DNA of 64,000 bases from Legionella_C dresdenensis (GCF_042649825.1 NZ_JBHSAB010000029.1:109562-173561); one strand, 5' to 3'. Shown: positions 8,774 to 18,625, numbered from the stretch's first letter. Notes: generated by a model from the sequence alone, not told the origin. Made by a program: numbers and translations.

Positions 8774-9343
8774 ATGCACAAATTACTTTTTTTGGCTTTG
8801 TTAATTCTGTCAAATCCTGCTAACGCCCGTATTGAAGAGGCAATTTTCGCCGGGGGCTGTTTTTGGCGAATGGAAGCTGACTTTCATAAGCTTAATGGCG
8901 TATTGGCAACCGTAGTTGGCTTTGATGGCGGGACCAGTAAAGACCCTTCCTATACACAAGTCATGACTGGCGATACCGATTATGCGGTTGCAGTCCGGGT
9001 TATTTATAACTCTCAACAAATCAGTTACCAGGATTTGGTCAATTACTTCTGGAGACGCATTGATCCCACCTCACATAATGCCCAATTTTGTGATTATGGC
9101 AGCCAGTTTCGCAGTGCGATTTTTTACTTAAACGACACCCAAAAGAAAATTGCTCTGGCCAGCAAACAGAAGGTCGAAAAAATATTTCCCAAAGTGTATA
9201 CGCAAATTACCCCTTCTACTCAGTTCTATGCAGCGGAAGATGAGCATCAGGAATATTACTTAAACCATCCATTACGCTATAAATATTATTATTATCGCTG
9301 CGGCTATGAAGCACGCATTAAAAAACTGTGGCGCGATACTTAA
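8774..9343 (+). CDS. msrA: Peptide methionine sulfoxide reductase A, exported
   Basis: Reduces the S-epimer of methionine sulfoxide in damaged proteins. The active-site motif GGCFWRMEA (catalytic Cys at residue 29) and the central GFDGGTSKDPSYTQVMTG region identify MsrA. A cleavable signal peptide (MHKLLFLALLILSNPANA) precedes the domain, so this copy should work in the periplasm or outside the cell, unlike the usual cytosolic enzyme. The domain is 170 residues, near normal length, and a further Cys in YYRCGYEAR near the C-terminus may be a resolving cysteine. Single gene between the paired palindromes and vipF. Confidence 0.92.
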   Translation: MHKLLFLALLILSNPANARIEEAIFAGGCFWRMEADFHKLNGVLATVVGFDGGTSKDPSYTQVMTGDTDYAVAVRVIYNSQQISYQDLVNYFWRRIDPTSHNAQFCDYGSQFRSAIFYLNDTQKKIALASKQKVEKIFPKVYTQITPSTQFYAAEDEHQEYYLNHPLRYKYYYYRCGYEARIKKLWRDT

Positions 9344-9442
9344 GTGCAAGCGTCAGCAAAACCTGATGTCTTAAAATTAACACTTGTCCCAATTCTTGTT
9401 TATACTTAAAACAAGCCATAGATATCCTAGTGTAAGAAAATT

Positions 9443-10324
9443 ATGCTGATATGCAATCGACAACTGGATGAAAAACAATTAAAAGAAATAGAAGCTCTGG
9501 CCGCCGAATGCCAGAAAACAGATGGCGGTGCGCCGGCTATCTATTACCATCTCTTACGCCAAAGACGCGATAGCGAAAGCAATGTGCTGGATTACGATGA
9601 TTCAGGTAACCTGGTTGGCTTTCTTAGCGTTTATTTTTTCTATGATGATGCTTGTGAAATAAGCCTGTTGGTTTCACCTGAACACCGAAGATATGGCGTG
9701 GCCAGTAAAATGCTGAGAACGATAATGCCGTTACTGCACACCAAAAAAATGGCAAGCCTGATTTTTTCCTCCGGCCTTGAGCACGACAAACTGATGTCGC
9801 TATCTGGCAAAGCAGCGCGTTTTGTTTATAAGTACAGTGAATATCATATGCAACGCAATGGTTATGAACCGGTTATTATGGGCTATCCCGCATTATTTAT
9901 TCGGGAAGCCACTGATTCTGATCTAACTGATTTATGTGTTATTGACAGCGCCTGTTTTGACAGCCAGAACGCAACCATGCAAGAGCGGTTTGAATATCTG
10001 CTGGCTGATCGCAACTACACAATTTTATTAGCGCTGCGTAACAATAAACCAATCGGTAAAGCGCATATTCGCTGGCAGACTGATGGAGCTATTTTCTCGG
10101 ATATAGCAATCATCCCGCAGGAACAGGGAAAAGGGTTGGGCGGCGAGTTATTAAGCTATTGCATCAATCAATCCCTGAGCATGGGAAAAAATAAAATTAC
10201 GCTTGATGTAGAAACCAATAACAGCAATGCTCTGAACCTGTATTTACGCCATGGCTTTAAAACCGCAACCAGGCGCAATTTCTGGAGCATTTCAACTTCC
10301 GAGCTGGAATTGTCATTGGCGTAA
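9443..10324 (+). CDS. vipF: VipF-like tandem GNAT acetyltransferase (Dot/Icm effector)
   Basis: A 293-residue protein made of two GNAT domains. Acetyl-CoA-binding motif A is seen as SPEHRRYGVASKML in domain 1 (about residue 75-90) and IPQEQGKGLGGELL in domain 2 (about 225-240). Length, two-domain layout and the gene order vipF-fabF match L. pneumophila VipF, a conserved translocated effector named for disturbing vacuolar protein sorting in yeast. Domain 2 keeps the better motif, so it is probably the active half (inference). The C-terminus (WSISTSELELSLA) fits a short Dot/Icm signal. The gene has a weak ribosome site and its own promoter region. A mycothiol-synthase-like housekeeping GNAT is the main alternative. 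Confidence 0.75.
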   Translation: MLICNRQLDEKQLKEIEALAAECQKTDGGAPAIYYHLLRQRRDSESNVLDYDDSGNLVGFLSVYFFYDDACEISLLVSPEHRRYGVASKMLRTIMPLLHTKKMASLIFSSGLEHDKLMSLSGKAARFVYKYSEYHMQRNGYEPVIMGYPALFIREATDSDLTDLCVIDSACFDSQNATMQERFEYLLADRNYTILLALRNNKPIGKAHIRWQTDGAIFSDIAIIPQEQGKGLGGELLSYCINQSLSMGKNKITLDVETNNSNALNLYLRHGFKTATRRNFWSISTSELELSLA

Positions 10325-10405
10325 GGCGCTCTTTGCATCTTTATCTTGACATATTTTTATCGGCGCATTTAGTATTGCCTTTTATCGCTCAAGGATCGTG
10401 CCAGG

Positions 10406-11632
10406 ATGAAAAGACGTGTTGTGATTACCGGGATGGAAATTGTTTCTTCCATCGGAAGCGGGCTGGATAAGTTCTGGCAAGCTGCAGTGAATGGCCAATG
10501 CGGTATTCGTCGCATTGAGCATTATGATCCTTCTGACTACTCTACCCGGATTGGCGGTGAAATACGCGACCTCTCGCTTGCCCATTTGCCTGAGTTTGAT
10601 AAAAGCAAACGTTATCCCAAAGCAGCGCAATATGCCTTGTTCTGCGCCCACTATGCACTTGAACAGGCAGGTCTTGACGCCGCTGAGCGCGCAAAAACCG
10701 GAACGTTTATCGGCACCAGCCTGGGGGGCACACCAGAGCTCGAGTCTGCCTATCAGGCTTTTTTTCAGGAAGGCTGGAAAAAAATCCCCGCGCTTAGCGT
10801 GATCAGGGGCATGCCTAATTCGATTGCCAATCATATTGCGATTGCCTTTAATCTTGGCGGAATCAATTCAACCATATCCAATGCCTGCGTATCTTCTGCT
10901 GAAGCAATCGGCAACGCTTATCATCAAATCGCCTCTGGCCGGCTTGACAGCGCAGTCTGTGGCGGCACTGAATCGTTGTTATGGGAAACGCTGATGGCTG
11001 CCTGGTGCAAACTGCGAGTTATGTCCACCCGAAATGATCAGCCAGAACAAGCATGCCGCCCTTTTGATAAAGAGCGTGATGGAATGGTTATGGCGGACGG
11101 GGCAGGTATTTTAATTCTGGAAGAATTGCAGCAGGCAAAAGCACGCGGCGCAACCATTTATGCTGAAATTATCGGTTATGGCGCAAGCTGTGACGCCCAT
11201 CATGTCACTGCCCCTGCCTCGGAGGGGCAGGTGAGAGCCATCCAGCAGGCACTGGATGAGGCGCGATTAGCTGCTGGCGATGTCCAATATATTAATGCTC
11301 ATGGTACAGGCACTCAATTAAACGATTTGACTGAAACTCAGACTATTAAAACCGTTTTTGGCGAACGCGCTTATGAAATTCCAATCACAGCCCAGAAAGC
11401 AATGACCGGGCACGCAATCGGCGCTGCCGGCGCCATGGAAATTATTGCAACGGCAATGAGCCTGCAGCACGATATTTTGCTGCCCACCATCAATCTGCAT
11501 AATCCAGACCCGGATTGTGATCTTGATTATGTTGCCAATTATGCCCGTAAACAACACATCGATATTGCTCTTTCCAATCATTTCGCCTTTGGCGGGGCTA
11601 ATGCGGCATTGTTGCTCAGGCGAATGACGTAG
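10406..11632 (+). CDS. fabF: 3-oxoacyl-ACP synthase, KAS II type
   Basis: Elongating beta-ketoacyl-ACP synthase of type II fatty acid synthesis: condenses malonyl-ACP with acyl-ACP. The 408-residue protein starts MKRRVVITGMEIVSSIGSGL and has the catalytic Cys in NACVSSAEAIGNAY (about residue 161) and the two histidines in NAHGTGTQLND and KAMTGHAIGAAGAMEI, ending with SNHFAFGGANAALLL. The Cys motif differs from the usual TACATG of FabF, so a specialised acyl-chain role is possible. It lies 100 bp before lpxD, which needs 3-hydroxyacyl-ACP, so the two may share a lipid A supply role (inference). Confidence 0.88.
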   Translation: MKRRVVITGMEIVSSIGSGLDKFWQAAVNGQCGIRRIEHYDPSDYSTRIGGEIRDLSLAHLPEFDKSKRYPKAAQYALFCAHYALEQAGLDAAERAKTGTFIGTSLGGTPELESAYQAFFQEGWKKIPALSVIRGMPNSIANHIAIAFNLGGINSTISNACVSSAEAIGNAYHQIASGRLDSAVCGGTESLLWETLMAAWCKLRVMSTRNDQPEQACRPFDKERDGMVMADGAGILILEELQQAKARGATIYAEIIGYGASCDAHHVTAPASEGQVRAIQQALDEARLAAGDVQYINAHGTGTQLNDLTETQTIKTVFGERAYEIPITAQKAMTGHAIGAAGAMEIIATAMSLQHDILLPTINLHNPDPDCDLDYVANYARKQHIDIALSNHFAFGGANAALLLRRMT

Positions 11633-11732
11633 GTAGAGGCGTTTTGTGTGTTGGGATTCTGCTGTTTAAAACATGGTATTTTCAGGTTTATTGGGTATAA
11701 TCAGGCTAACGTGCGTGACCGGATGAAAAACT

Positions 11733-12785
11733 ATGAATATTCCACTGTATGAAATTGCGAATATTGTGCAGGGCGAAGTTACTGGCGACCAAAACGCCCA
11801 AATAAACTGCCTGTCTCCCATTGATAATATTGCTCCCAATTCGCTGGTCTTTGCTGACGGCCAGGAAAATATTGAGCGGGCGGAGCAATCTGAAGCCGCT
11901 GCCATTCTGGTTGGAAAGGGCGTAAAAAGCGCAATCAAACCTGTGATTCAGGTTGCCAATCCGTTTAAGGCATTCATCCAGTTATTAAACCAGTTTTATG
12001 TACCGCAGCGCCCCAAAGCAGGTATCCATCCAACAGCCGTGATTGCTGAAGATGCAGTCGTTGGCAATAATGTTGCTATTGGTCCTTACGTAGTCATCGA
12101 ATCCGGCGCCCGAATTGGCGATAACTGTATTTTGAAAGCCCATGTCTATATTGGCGTCAATGCAGTTATTGGTGCAGATACTACGCTTCATTCCCATGTT
12201 ACAGTTTATGATCAATGCCGGATAGGGGACCGAGTAAGTATTCACGCGTCAACCGTTATTGGCTCTGATGGATTTGGTTATACCTTTGTTGACGGCCAGC
12301 ATTTAAAAGTTCCTCATGTCGGGAATGTCATTGTGGAAGACGATGTCGAAATCGGCGCTAACTCAGTGGTTGATCGCGCTACTCTCGGCTCTACTATGAT
12401 TGGCCAGGGCACAAAAATTGATAATCTGGTTCAGATTGCCCACTCCGTCAAACTGGGCAAGCACAATATTGTTTGCGCCTTTACCGGTATTGCCGGCAGT
12501 TCTGTCAGCGGCAACAATGTCATCTTCGCTGCCAATGTTGGCGTCAGCGATCATGTCCATATTGATGACGGCGTAATCCTTGGCGCCCGTGCAGGCGTGC
12601 CGCCGAAAAAGCATTTACGCGCCGGCAACGTTTATTTGGGAAGCCCGGCCCGCCCACGCGACAAAGCCCTTGAACAGGAATTGTCTGTAACCCGCATCCC
12701 GGGCATGCGTAAAGCACTTAAAAACCTGGGAGATAAAGTCAATGCGCTAAGCGAAAAACTCGCCCAACAGGAGGTTGAGTCCTGA
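11733..12785 (+). CDS. lpxD: UDP-3-O-acylglucosamine N-acyltransferase
   Basis: Third step of lipid A synthesis: N-acylation of UDP-3-O-acylglucosamine with 3-hydroxyacyl-ACP. The 350-residue protein has the N-terminal uridine-binding domain, then left-handed beta-helix hexapeptide repeats (for example VVGNNVAIGPYVVIESGARI) and the family signatures GANSVVDRATLGST, NLVQIAHSVKLG with the catalytic His, and GVSDHVHIDDGVILGARAGV. A C-terminal helix follows. The stop TGA shares a base with the ATG of polA (TGATG at 12783-12787), so polA is translationally coupled. Legionella genomes carry more than one lpxD; which one this is cannot be told from this window alone. Confidence 0.95.
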   Translation: MNIPLYEIANIVQGEVTGDQNAQINCLSPIDNIAPNSLVFADGQENIERAEQSEAAAILVGKGVKSAIKPVIQVANPFKAFIQLLNQFYVPQRPKAGIHPTAVIAEDAVVGNNVAIGPYVVIESGARIGDNCILKAHVYIGVNAVIGADTTLHSHVTVYDQCRIGDRVSIHASTVIGSDGFGYTFVDGQHLKVPHVGNVIVEDDVEIGANSVVDRATLGSTMIGQGTKIDNLVQIAHSVKLGKHNIVCAFTGIAGSSVSGNNVIFAANVGVSDHVHIDDGVILGARAGVPPKKHLRAGNVYLGSPARPRDKALEQELSVTRIPGMRKALKNLGDKVNALSEKLAQQEVES

Positions 12786-15487
12786 TGTTGCCGCCCCTGA
12801 TATTGGTTGATGGTTCTTCCTATTTTTTCCGTGCCTTCCATGCCCTGCCGCCCTTGACCAACTCAAAAGGCAAACCGACCGGCGCAGTCTATGGCGTGGT
12901 CAATATGGTGAAAAAATTAATTAAGGACTATCAGGCAACCAATATCGCCGTGATTTTTGATGCCAAGGGCAAAACATTCCGTGATGAATGGTACCCGGAA
13001 TATAAAGCGCACCGCCCACCCATGCCTGCCGATTTGCATGATCAGTTTGAGCCGATGATTAATCTGCTGAGAGCGATGGGATTACCGTTATTGATTATTG
13101 AAGGAGTTGAAGCCGATGATGTCATTGGCACTCTGGCTCGGCAAGCTATGGAGCAAGGTCAGCCAGTCGTAATCTCCACGGGCGATAAAGATATGGCCCA
13201 GCTGGTTAACGAACATGTTTCTCTGATTAATACCATGACCAACCAGATCATGGATATTTCACGGGTTAAAGAGAAATTCGGCGTGTCGCCCGAACAGATT
13301 ATCGACTATCTCACGCTGGTAGGCGATAGCGTTGACAACATTCCCGGCGTTGATAAATGCGGCCCCAAAACAGCAGCCAAATGGCTTGAACAATATCGGA
13401 CATTGGATAGCCTGATTGCCAATGCCGATCAGATTACTGGCAAAATTGGTGAAAACCTGCGCGCAAGCCTGGCACATTTACCCTTATCCAAACGGCTGGT
13501 TACGATAAAAACCGATGTTGATTTGCCTTTAACACTTGCTGAACTGACCATGAAGGAAGCAGATAATCAGCTATTAATTGAGCTCATCCGGGAACTTGAA
13601 TTTAAAACATGGTTGAAAGAACTGCTTGGCAACCAGCAGCAGCAGCCGGCCGCCGTCAATGATATACCTAACCTACCAGCAGCAAACTCACAATTTACAA
13701 TCATTAATACCGAGGCGCAATTTAATGAATTGCTGACTGAATTATCGCAATGCCAAGAATTTTGTATCGATACCGAGACAACAAGTCTTGATGCCTTACA
13801 GGCTGAAATTGTCGGTATTGCTATTGCAATTAATAGCGATGAACCGGTATACATTCCATTGCGTCATCAGGATGGTACGCCACAACTGGTTGCTGAAAAA
13901 GTATTAGCCGACTTAAAACCGCTTCTTGAAAGCGAAACGATTGGCAAAATCGGCCAGAATTTAAAATATGATTATAACGTCTTTAAAAATCATGGCATCA
14001 CCCTGCGCGGCATTCATTTTGATACCATGCTTGAATCGTACATCCTGAACAGCACTGCCAGCCGCCATGATATGGATTCGCTGGCCTTAAAATACCTTGG
14101 CCATAAAACCATTACTTATGAAGAAGTCGCCGGCAAAGGCAGCAAGCAATTACGTTTTGATCAGATTCCGGTAAACAACGCCGCACCTTATGCCGCGGAA
14201 GATGCCGACATTACCTTAAAGCTTCATCAAACCTTGTATCCAATGCTGGATAAACCGCTACAGGCGGTTTTGCAGGCCATTGAAGTACCTTTGGTAACCG
14301 TATTGGCTGAAATAGAACGCCACGGCGTCCTGATAGACACTGAAACGTTAGCCAGGCATGGCAATCGCTTGAAAAGCCGCATGGTTGAACTTGAACAGGA
14401 AGCCGTGCAATTGGCTGGCAAACCGTTTAATCTCAATTCGCCCAAACAATTGCAAGAAATTTTATTTGACCAGTTACAGATTCCCGTTCTGACGAAAACA
14501 CCAACCGGGCAACCGTCAACGGCTGAATCCGTACTTCAGGAACTGGCTTTCGACCATCGCCTGCCGGCAGTGATTCTTGAATACCGCAGCCTGAGTAAGC
14601 TGGTTTCAACATATATTGATGCGTTACCGAAACGGGTAAATGCGGCCACCGGGCGCGTTCATACCTCCTATAATCAGGCTGTCGCTGCGACCGGGCGCTT
14701 ATCATCCAGCGATCCTAATCTGCAGAATATTCCAATTCGTACGGAAGAAGGACGGTTGATTCGTACGGCGTTTATCGCCCCGCCTAATCACATATTACTG
14801 GCAGCTGACTATTCACAAATTGAATTGCGTATTATGGCGCATTTATCGGCGGACAAGAATTTGCTGAACGCCTTTGCCAACGGCTGGGATGTGCATGCCG
14901 CAACCGCCAGTGAAATTTTCCAGGTTGCGCTTGATGAAGTCAGCAGTGAACAGCGGCGACGCGCCAAAGCGGTTAATTTTGGTTTAATTTATGGGATGTC
15001 GGCTTTTGGCCTGTCCAAGCAATTAGGCATAGAACGCCGTGACGCCCAGCACTATATGGATGTTTATTTTACCCGTTATCCAGGCGTACTTGAGTACATG
15101 GAGCGCACTCGCCTGCAAGCGCGGGAGCAGGGTTATGTTGAAACATTATTCGGCAGACGGCTCTATTTGCCCGAAATTAACGCTCGCAATATTGCCCGCC
15201 AGAAAGCCGCTGAACGGACAGCAATTAATGCGCCAATGCAAGGAACTGCCGCAGATATTATTAAAAAAGCCATGCTTGCCATCCACGACTGGCAGAACCA
15301 GCAATCAGGATTACCAGCGCGAATGGTTATGCAGGTTCATGACGAACTGGTTTTTGAGGTTCGCAAAGACGCTATCGAGCAGGCGCAGAATGCGATTCAG
15401 GAGCTTATGGAAAATGCCGTTATTTTGTCTGTGCCTTTGCAGGTTTCAATTGGTGTCGGACAAAACTGGGATGAAGCGCATTCCTAG
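12785..15487 (+). CDS. polA: DNA polymerase I
   Basis: Gap-filling and Okazaki-fragment-processing polymerase, 900 residues. All three domains are complete: N-terminal 5'-3' exonuclease (VDGSSYFFRAFHALPPL, GDKDMAQLV, VGDSVDNIPGV), a 3'-5' proofreading domain with an intact DxE pair in FCIDTETTS (about residue 328), and the family A polymerase with motif A LLAADYSQIELRIMAHLSAD (about 672), the O helix RRRAKAVNFGLIYGMSAFG and motif C MVMQVHDELVFEV (about 850). Starts one base inside the lpxD stop. Ends with QNWDEAH as usual for the family. Confidence 0.98.
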   Translation: MLPPLILVDGSSYFFRAFHALPPLTNSKGKPTGAVYGVVNMVKKLIKDYQATNIAVIFDAKGKTFRDEWYPEYKAHRPPMPADLHDQFEPMINLLRAMGLPLLIIEGVEADDVIGTLARQAMEQGQPVVISTGDKDMAQLVNEHVSLINTMTNQIMDISRVKEKFGVSPEQIIDYLTLVGDSVDNIPGVDKCGPKTAAKWLEQYRTLDSLIANADQITGKIGENLRASLAHLPLSKRLVTIKTDVDLPLTLAELTMKEADNQLLIELIRELEFKTWLKELLGNQQQQPAAVNDIPNLPAANSQFTIINTEAQFNELLTELSQCQEFCIDTETTSLDALQAEIVGIAIAINSDEPVYIPLRHQDGTPQLVAEKVLADLKPLLESETIGKIGQNLKYDYNVFKNHGITLRGIHFDTMLESYILNSTASRHDMDSLALKYLGHKTITYEEVAGKGSKQLRFDQIPVNNAAPYAAEDADITLKLHQTLYPMLDKPLQAVLQAIEVPLVTVLAEIERHGVLIDTETLARHGNRLKSRMVELEQEAVQLAGKPFNLNSPKQLQEILFDQLQIPVLTKTPTGQPSTAESVLQELAFDHRLPAVILEYRSLSKLVSTYIDALPKRVNAATGRVHTSYNQAVAATGRLSSSDPNLQNIPIRTEEGRLIRTAFIAPPNHILLAADYSQIELRIMAHLSADKNLLNAFANGWDVHAATASEIFQVALDEVSSEQRRRAKAVNFGLIYGMSAFGLSKQLGIERRDAQHYMDVYFTRYPGVLEYMERTRLQAREQGYVETLFGRRLYLPEINARNIARQKAAERTAINAPMQGTAADIIKKAMLAIHDWQNQQSGLPARMVMQVHDELVFEVRKDAIEQAQNAIQELMENAVILSVPLQVSIGVGQNWDEAHS

Positions 15488-15571
15488 CGATTGCCGGATC
15501 CGCCGCAAAAATTTAAAATTCAACTATAGTTATATTCAGGAGAATAAAAATAATTAGTTAGGGACACTATC

Positions 15572-16831
15572 ATGAGAAAATCATTGTTACTGCTGTTAAC
15601 AGTAGCGTCAACCTGTTTTTCTCAACCGGCGCCTGAGAATAATCAATCCAGTGATTTAATTTCCCTGGCACATCAGGTATTCGACAAATTCATTAACTAT
15701 ACCTTTGATGAATACCTCTATGTCAAACCGCCCCAGGAGCCATTCAGCGATATCAGCGCCATGCTGCATGAGCAAGGCGGCAATTTAAGTGATGCCGTAA
15801 TTAATAAAGTCATCACCACCTTAAAATGCACTAACCAATATAATGTCAATCACAACAATATTTTAACGGTCATTGATTACTCATTACCATCACGGGAAAA
15901 GCGGTTATGGATCTTTGATCTCAAACAGAAAAAGCTGTTGTTTCATACCTATGTTTCGCATGGCATTAAATCTGGTGCATTATTATCCAGCTTTTTCTCG
16001 AATAAATATGATAGTAAGGCCAGCAGCATTGGCGTGTACAAAACCGAACAGACTTACTATGGCCGTGACGGTTTGTCGCTCCGTCTGAGCGGCCTGGAAC
16101 GAGGATTTAATGACAATGCCATGAATCGCTATATCGTAATGCACGGCGGCTGGTATGTGGATGAAGGCTTTATCAAGCGCTATGGCAGGGCTGGCCGCAG
16201 CTGGGGTTGTCCGGCGGTTCCGGAATACCTGACTAAAGATATTATTAATACGATTAAGGATCATTCACTTTTTGTGGTTTATTATCCGAGCGATAACTGG
16301 TTTGCCAAATCAAGATTTCTTAACTGCAATAAACTTGCCGACAACCAGAACAATAACGGCCTGTTATCGGATCCATCAACGGTAGCGATTGAAGAACATC
16401 GGGATTACATTGTCTTTACCGATATGAATAAAAACAGCCGGCGGGAAGAAAATGAATCGATTATTGTGATGGCTGCGGATAATTATGAACAGGCATTTAA
16501 GCGCCGGGCACCGCTCGAACGCATGCTCAGAAGGCAAATTAATCATTCGGAATATATTGCCTTGAGCACGGTTGAACTGGAGCATCTGGTCAGCGCCAAT
16601 AATGACAGCTTAAGGGATCTGCATTTTGTAATCCCGGTTATTAAATTAAATCGCGGTTATTATGAAACTGAAATGCATTTTGTTCCCTTAGGCAAGATTA
16701 AAGAAGTCAGGCTAAACCAGCCCTCATCCGCCAGCGAAAACAAACCTGGCAATTACACGGTATTGCTGGAAGGAAAACCGGTTATTAACCTAAAGTCAAC
16801 TAATCAGTTTATCCGTTGGTTGGGTTTATAG
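15572..16831 (+). CDS. Exported L,D-transpeptidase-like murein enzyme (YkuD_2 type)
   Basis: A 419-residue exported protein with a signal peptide (MRKSLLLLLTVASTCFSQPA). The catalytic-domain motifs are HGGWYVDEGF with an invariant His and, 22 residues on, SWGCPAVPEYL with the nucleophilic Cys, the pattern of the YkuD_2 branch of L,D-transpeptidase folds. These enzymes cross-link or trim peptidoglycan stem peptides in the periplasm. The C-terminal 180 residues (from about 240) lack recognised motifs. It follows polA by 84 bp with its own AGGGAC ribosome site, and is probably a separate transcription unit. Confidence 0.85.
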   Translation: MRKSLLLLLTVASTCFSQPAPENNQSSDLISLAHQVFDKFINYTFDEYLYVKPPQEPFSDISAMLHEQGGNLSDAVINKVITTLKCTNQYNVNHNNILTVIDYSLPSREKRLWIFDLKQKKLLFHTYVSHGIKSGALLSSFFSNKYDSKASSIGVYKTEQTYYGRDGLSLRLSGLERGFNDNAMNRYIVMHGGWYVDEGFIKRYGRAGRSWGCPAVPEYLTKDIINTIKDHSLFVVYYPSDNWFAKSRFLNCNKLADNQNNNGLLSDPSTVAIEEHRDYIVFTDMNKNSRREENESIIVMAADNYEQAFKRRAPLERMLRRQINHSEYIALSTVELEHLVSANNDSLRDLHFVIPVIKLNRGYYETEMHFVPLGKIKEVRLNQPSSASENKPGNYTVLLEGKPVINLKSTNQFIRWLGL

Positions 16832-16873
16832 GCGGGTCGCTTTAGTTAAGGATACACTGGCTGGCAACATCTT

Positions 16874-16898
16874 TGTTGGGTCAAACGACCCAACCTAC
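16874..16898. repeat. Dispersed TGTTGGG palindrome, copy 6
   Basis: TGTTGGGTCAAACGACCCAA followed by CCTAC, between the converging L,D-transpeptidase and cyclin-like genes; the TTGGGTC/GACCCAA arms are perfect around a 4-base loop. Confidence 0.8.
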
Positions 16899-16925
16899 GT
16901 TTCACTGTCCAAGACCAGGTGTCCA

Positions 16926-18584
16926 TTATGCGACAGATATATGGTCCATATTGTTCTCAGGCGCAGGCTGCATTACCACGTCTGTGCCGGCAAAAAGGCC
17001 ATACGGATTAGTATAAGCGCTCTGGCTTTTTTTTCTAATATACCGCTTGTTATCTGCGGCAATCAAGTATTGATCGACTATAAAATTCATCGCCTCTTCA
17101 GCAAAATGCCGCATATTCTTCAGCGGTATATCCCACACGTATCTCCAGGAAGGGCTTAAATTATAAGCAATGCCTACGGCTAGTAATAAGTTAAGCTTAT
17201 ATGAGCTATTGACCAATACTCCCGTATCAATCTCTGCTTTTGCAATGCAATCTATATAGTCAGAAGCGAGGTACTTAAACAAAATATGGAATTTAAGTTC
17301 AATAATCGACCAATTGCATCCCTGAACCACTTCCTGTATCGGAAGATTATCAATAAATTGGTCAAAGGGTGAGTATGCTTGCCGTGATTGCAATAAAGTT
17401 ACATTATTTTCTCGTGTAGAGGGATAGGGAGACTGGCAGAAAAAACGGTTATATAAATAGCCTGAATAATTATTATATGACTGCGGGTTATACTGCGGGC
17501 AGAAGGACTGAAACCAGTCACCGGGCAACAGCGATTTAACGAGCTGTTGCCGAATAGCCATAAATTCCGCAGGCGGGTTAAGCAACAAATTATCACTGGC
17601 ATAAATATACGTGAGTAAATAAGTCAACCGTAATTCCCAATCCTCGCGCCTGTTATTCAACACGAATTCTTCAAAAAGACCATGCAGTATCTGCAGATAG
17701 CTTTCAATATCATGATGGATAGCCCTGGCTCGATGTTTTCCATTCGAGATAGTCCTTTCCTCTGCATCCTCTTCATCTTCTTCATCTTCACCGCCGGTAT
17801 TGGTAAAGTAGCAAAAAAGTTCCTTTTCATACCTGCTTATTTTGCTGCAAATAGCATCGGGATTGTTTTCTCCCTTATAATAATCATTAATAGCTTCCAC
17901 CAGAGTCTCTGCCTTTAATAACCGCTCGACAAGATAGTGGGTAAACTGAGTGTAATAGGTTGCAATTTGCGTAAAACGCCCCAGATTATGTTGTTGTATA
18001 CGGCGTTCAAAGCCTCTTAACAATGCATTTCTTACTTCATTGCTTTCGTCGCCGCTATAATATAAATCAAAATAGAGGAATAAATTATAAGAGCCCGTTT
18101 GGGGTGTTAGCAAAATAGGCATGAGACTGTAAAAGTCAACCCGCATACTCCCGGATGTTCTGCCATCAAAACCTAATTCAACCATCAACTCGAGTTCGAG
18201 CGCACGGAGCTTTTTATGAACTTTCTCAAACCCATTTTCCGCCGATACGCCTTCCAAATCCAGATACTGAGCGATGACGGGATAACTGCTTTTAAAATCG
18301 TTTAGATATATCGACTTTTCCTCAGTATATTTAAGAGAAACAACCGTTACCAAAAACAGTTTTACAACAAAATCATTCAGCTCAACACTCCCATTTGCTT
18401 TTTTCCCATAAAGTTTATCTAGTTGATAGATTATTCCCAGGGGAGTTTCAATTGAATTTAACAGCGGGTTGTAATATTTTTGCATTACGTTGTTACAAAT
18501 GAAATTAATCATCTCTTCCGCTTTTTTTCGCTGTTCCGGCTTGATTTTAGTTACAAATGAATTGAGGATTTCTTTATACCACAT
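16926..18584 (-). CDS. Candidate Dot/Icm effector with a possible cyclin-like fold
   Basis: A 552-residue cytosolic-type protein with no signal peptide or membrane helix and no certain family. Residues about 45-145 read like a cyclin box of the PHO80 type: IIYQLDKLYG, then FVVKLFLVTVVSLKYTEEKS, then VHKKLRALELELMVELGFDG, in the order and spacing of the cyclin helices ending in the usual E-x-x-(L/M)-x-x-L-x-(F/W)-D. A run of acidic residues (GGEDEEDEEDAEE, about 264-277) separates it from a helical C-terminal half with no known motifs. A PmrA box sits 42 bp upstream of the ATG, followed by TATAAT, which strongly suggests co-regulation with the Dot/Icm system. The cyclin assignment is by eye and needs a profile search. 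Confidence 0.55.
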   Translation of the reverse strand: MWYKEILNSFVTKIKPEQRKKAEEMINFICNNVMQKYYNPLLNSIETPLGIIYQLDKLYGKKANGSVELNDFVVKLFLVTVVSLKYTEEKSIYLNDFKSSYPVIAQYLDLEGVSAENGFEKVHKKLRALELELMVELGFDGRTSGSMRVDFYSLMPILLTPQTGSYNLFLYFDLYYSGDESNEVRNALLRGFERRIQQHNLGRFTQIATYYTQFTHYLVERLLKAETLVEAINDYYKGENNPDAICSKISRYEKELFCYFTNTGGEDEEDEEDAEERTISNGKHRARAIHHDIESYLQILHGLFEEFVLNNRREDWELRLTYLLTYIYASDNLLLNPPAEFMAIRQQLVKSLLPGDWFQSFCPQYNPQSYNNYSGYLYNRFFCQSPYPSTRENNVTLLQSRQAYSPFDQFIDNLPIQEVVQGCNWSIIELKFHILFKYLASDYIDCIAKAEIDTGVLVNSSYKLNLLLAVGIAYNLSPSWRYVWDIPLKNMRHFAEEAMNFIVDQYLIAADNKRYIRKKSQSAYTNPYGLFAGTDVVMQPAPENNMDHISVA

Positions 18585-18625
18585 AGTGAATTCAAATAAT
18601 GAAAAAAATTTATTATATTAATAAT

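Noticed and set aside
9370..9390. CTTAAAATT-AA-CACTTG upstream of vipF as a PmrA box
   Set aside because: Only the first half matches the consensus; the second TTAA is missing and spacing to the start differs from the two good boxes.
15039..15557. 172-codon frame inside the 3' end of polA
   Set aside because: Out-of-frame shadow of the conserved polymerase domain with no ribosome site.
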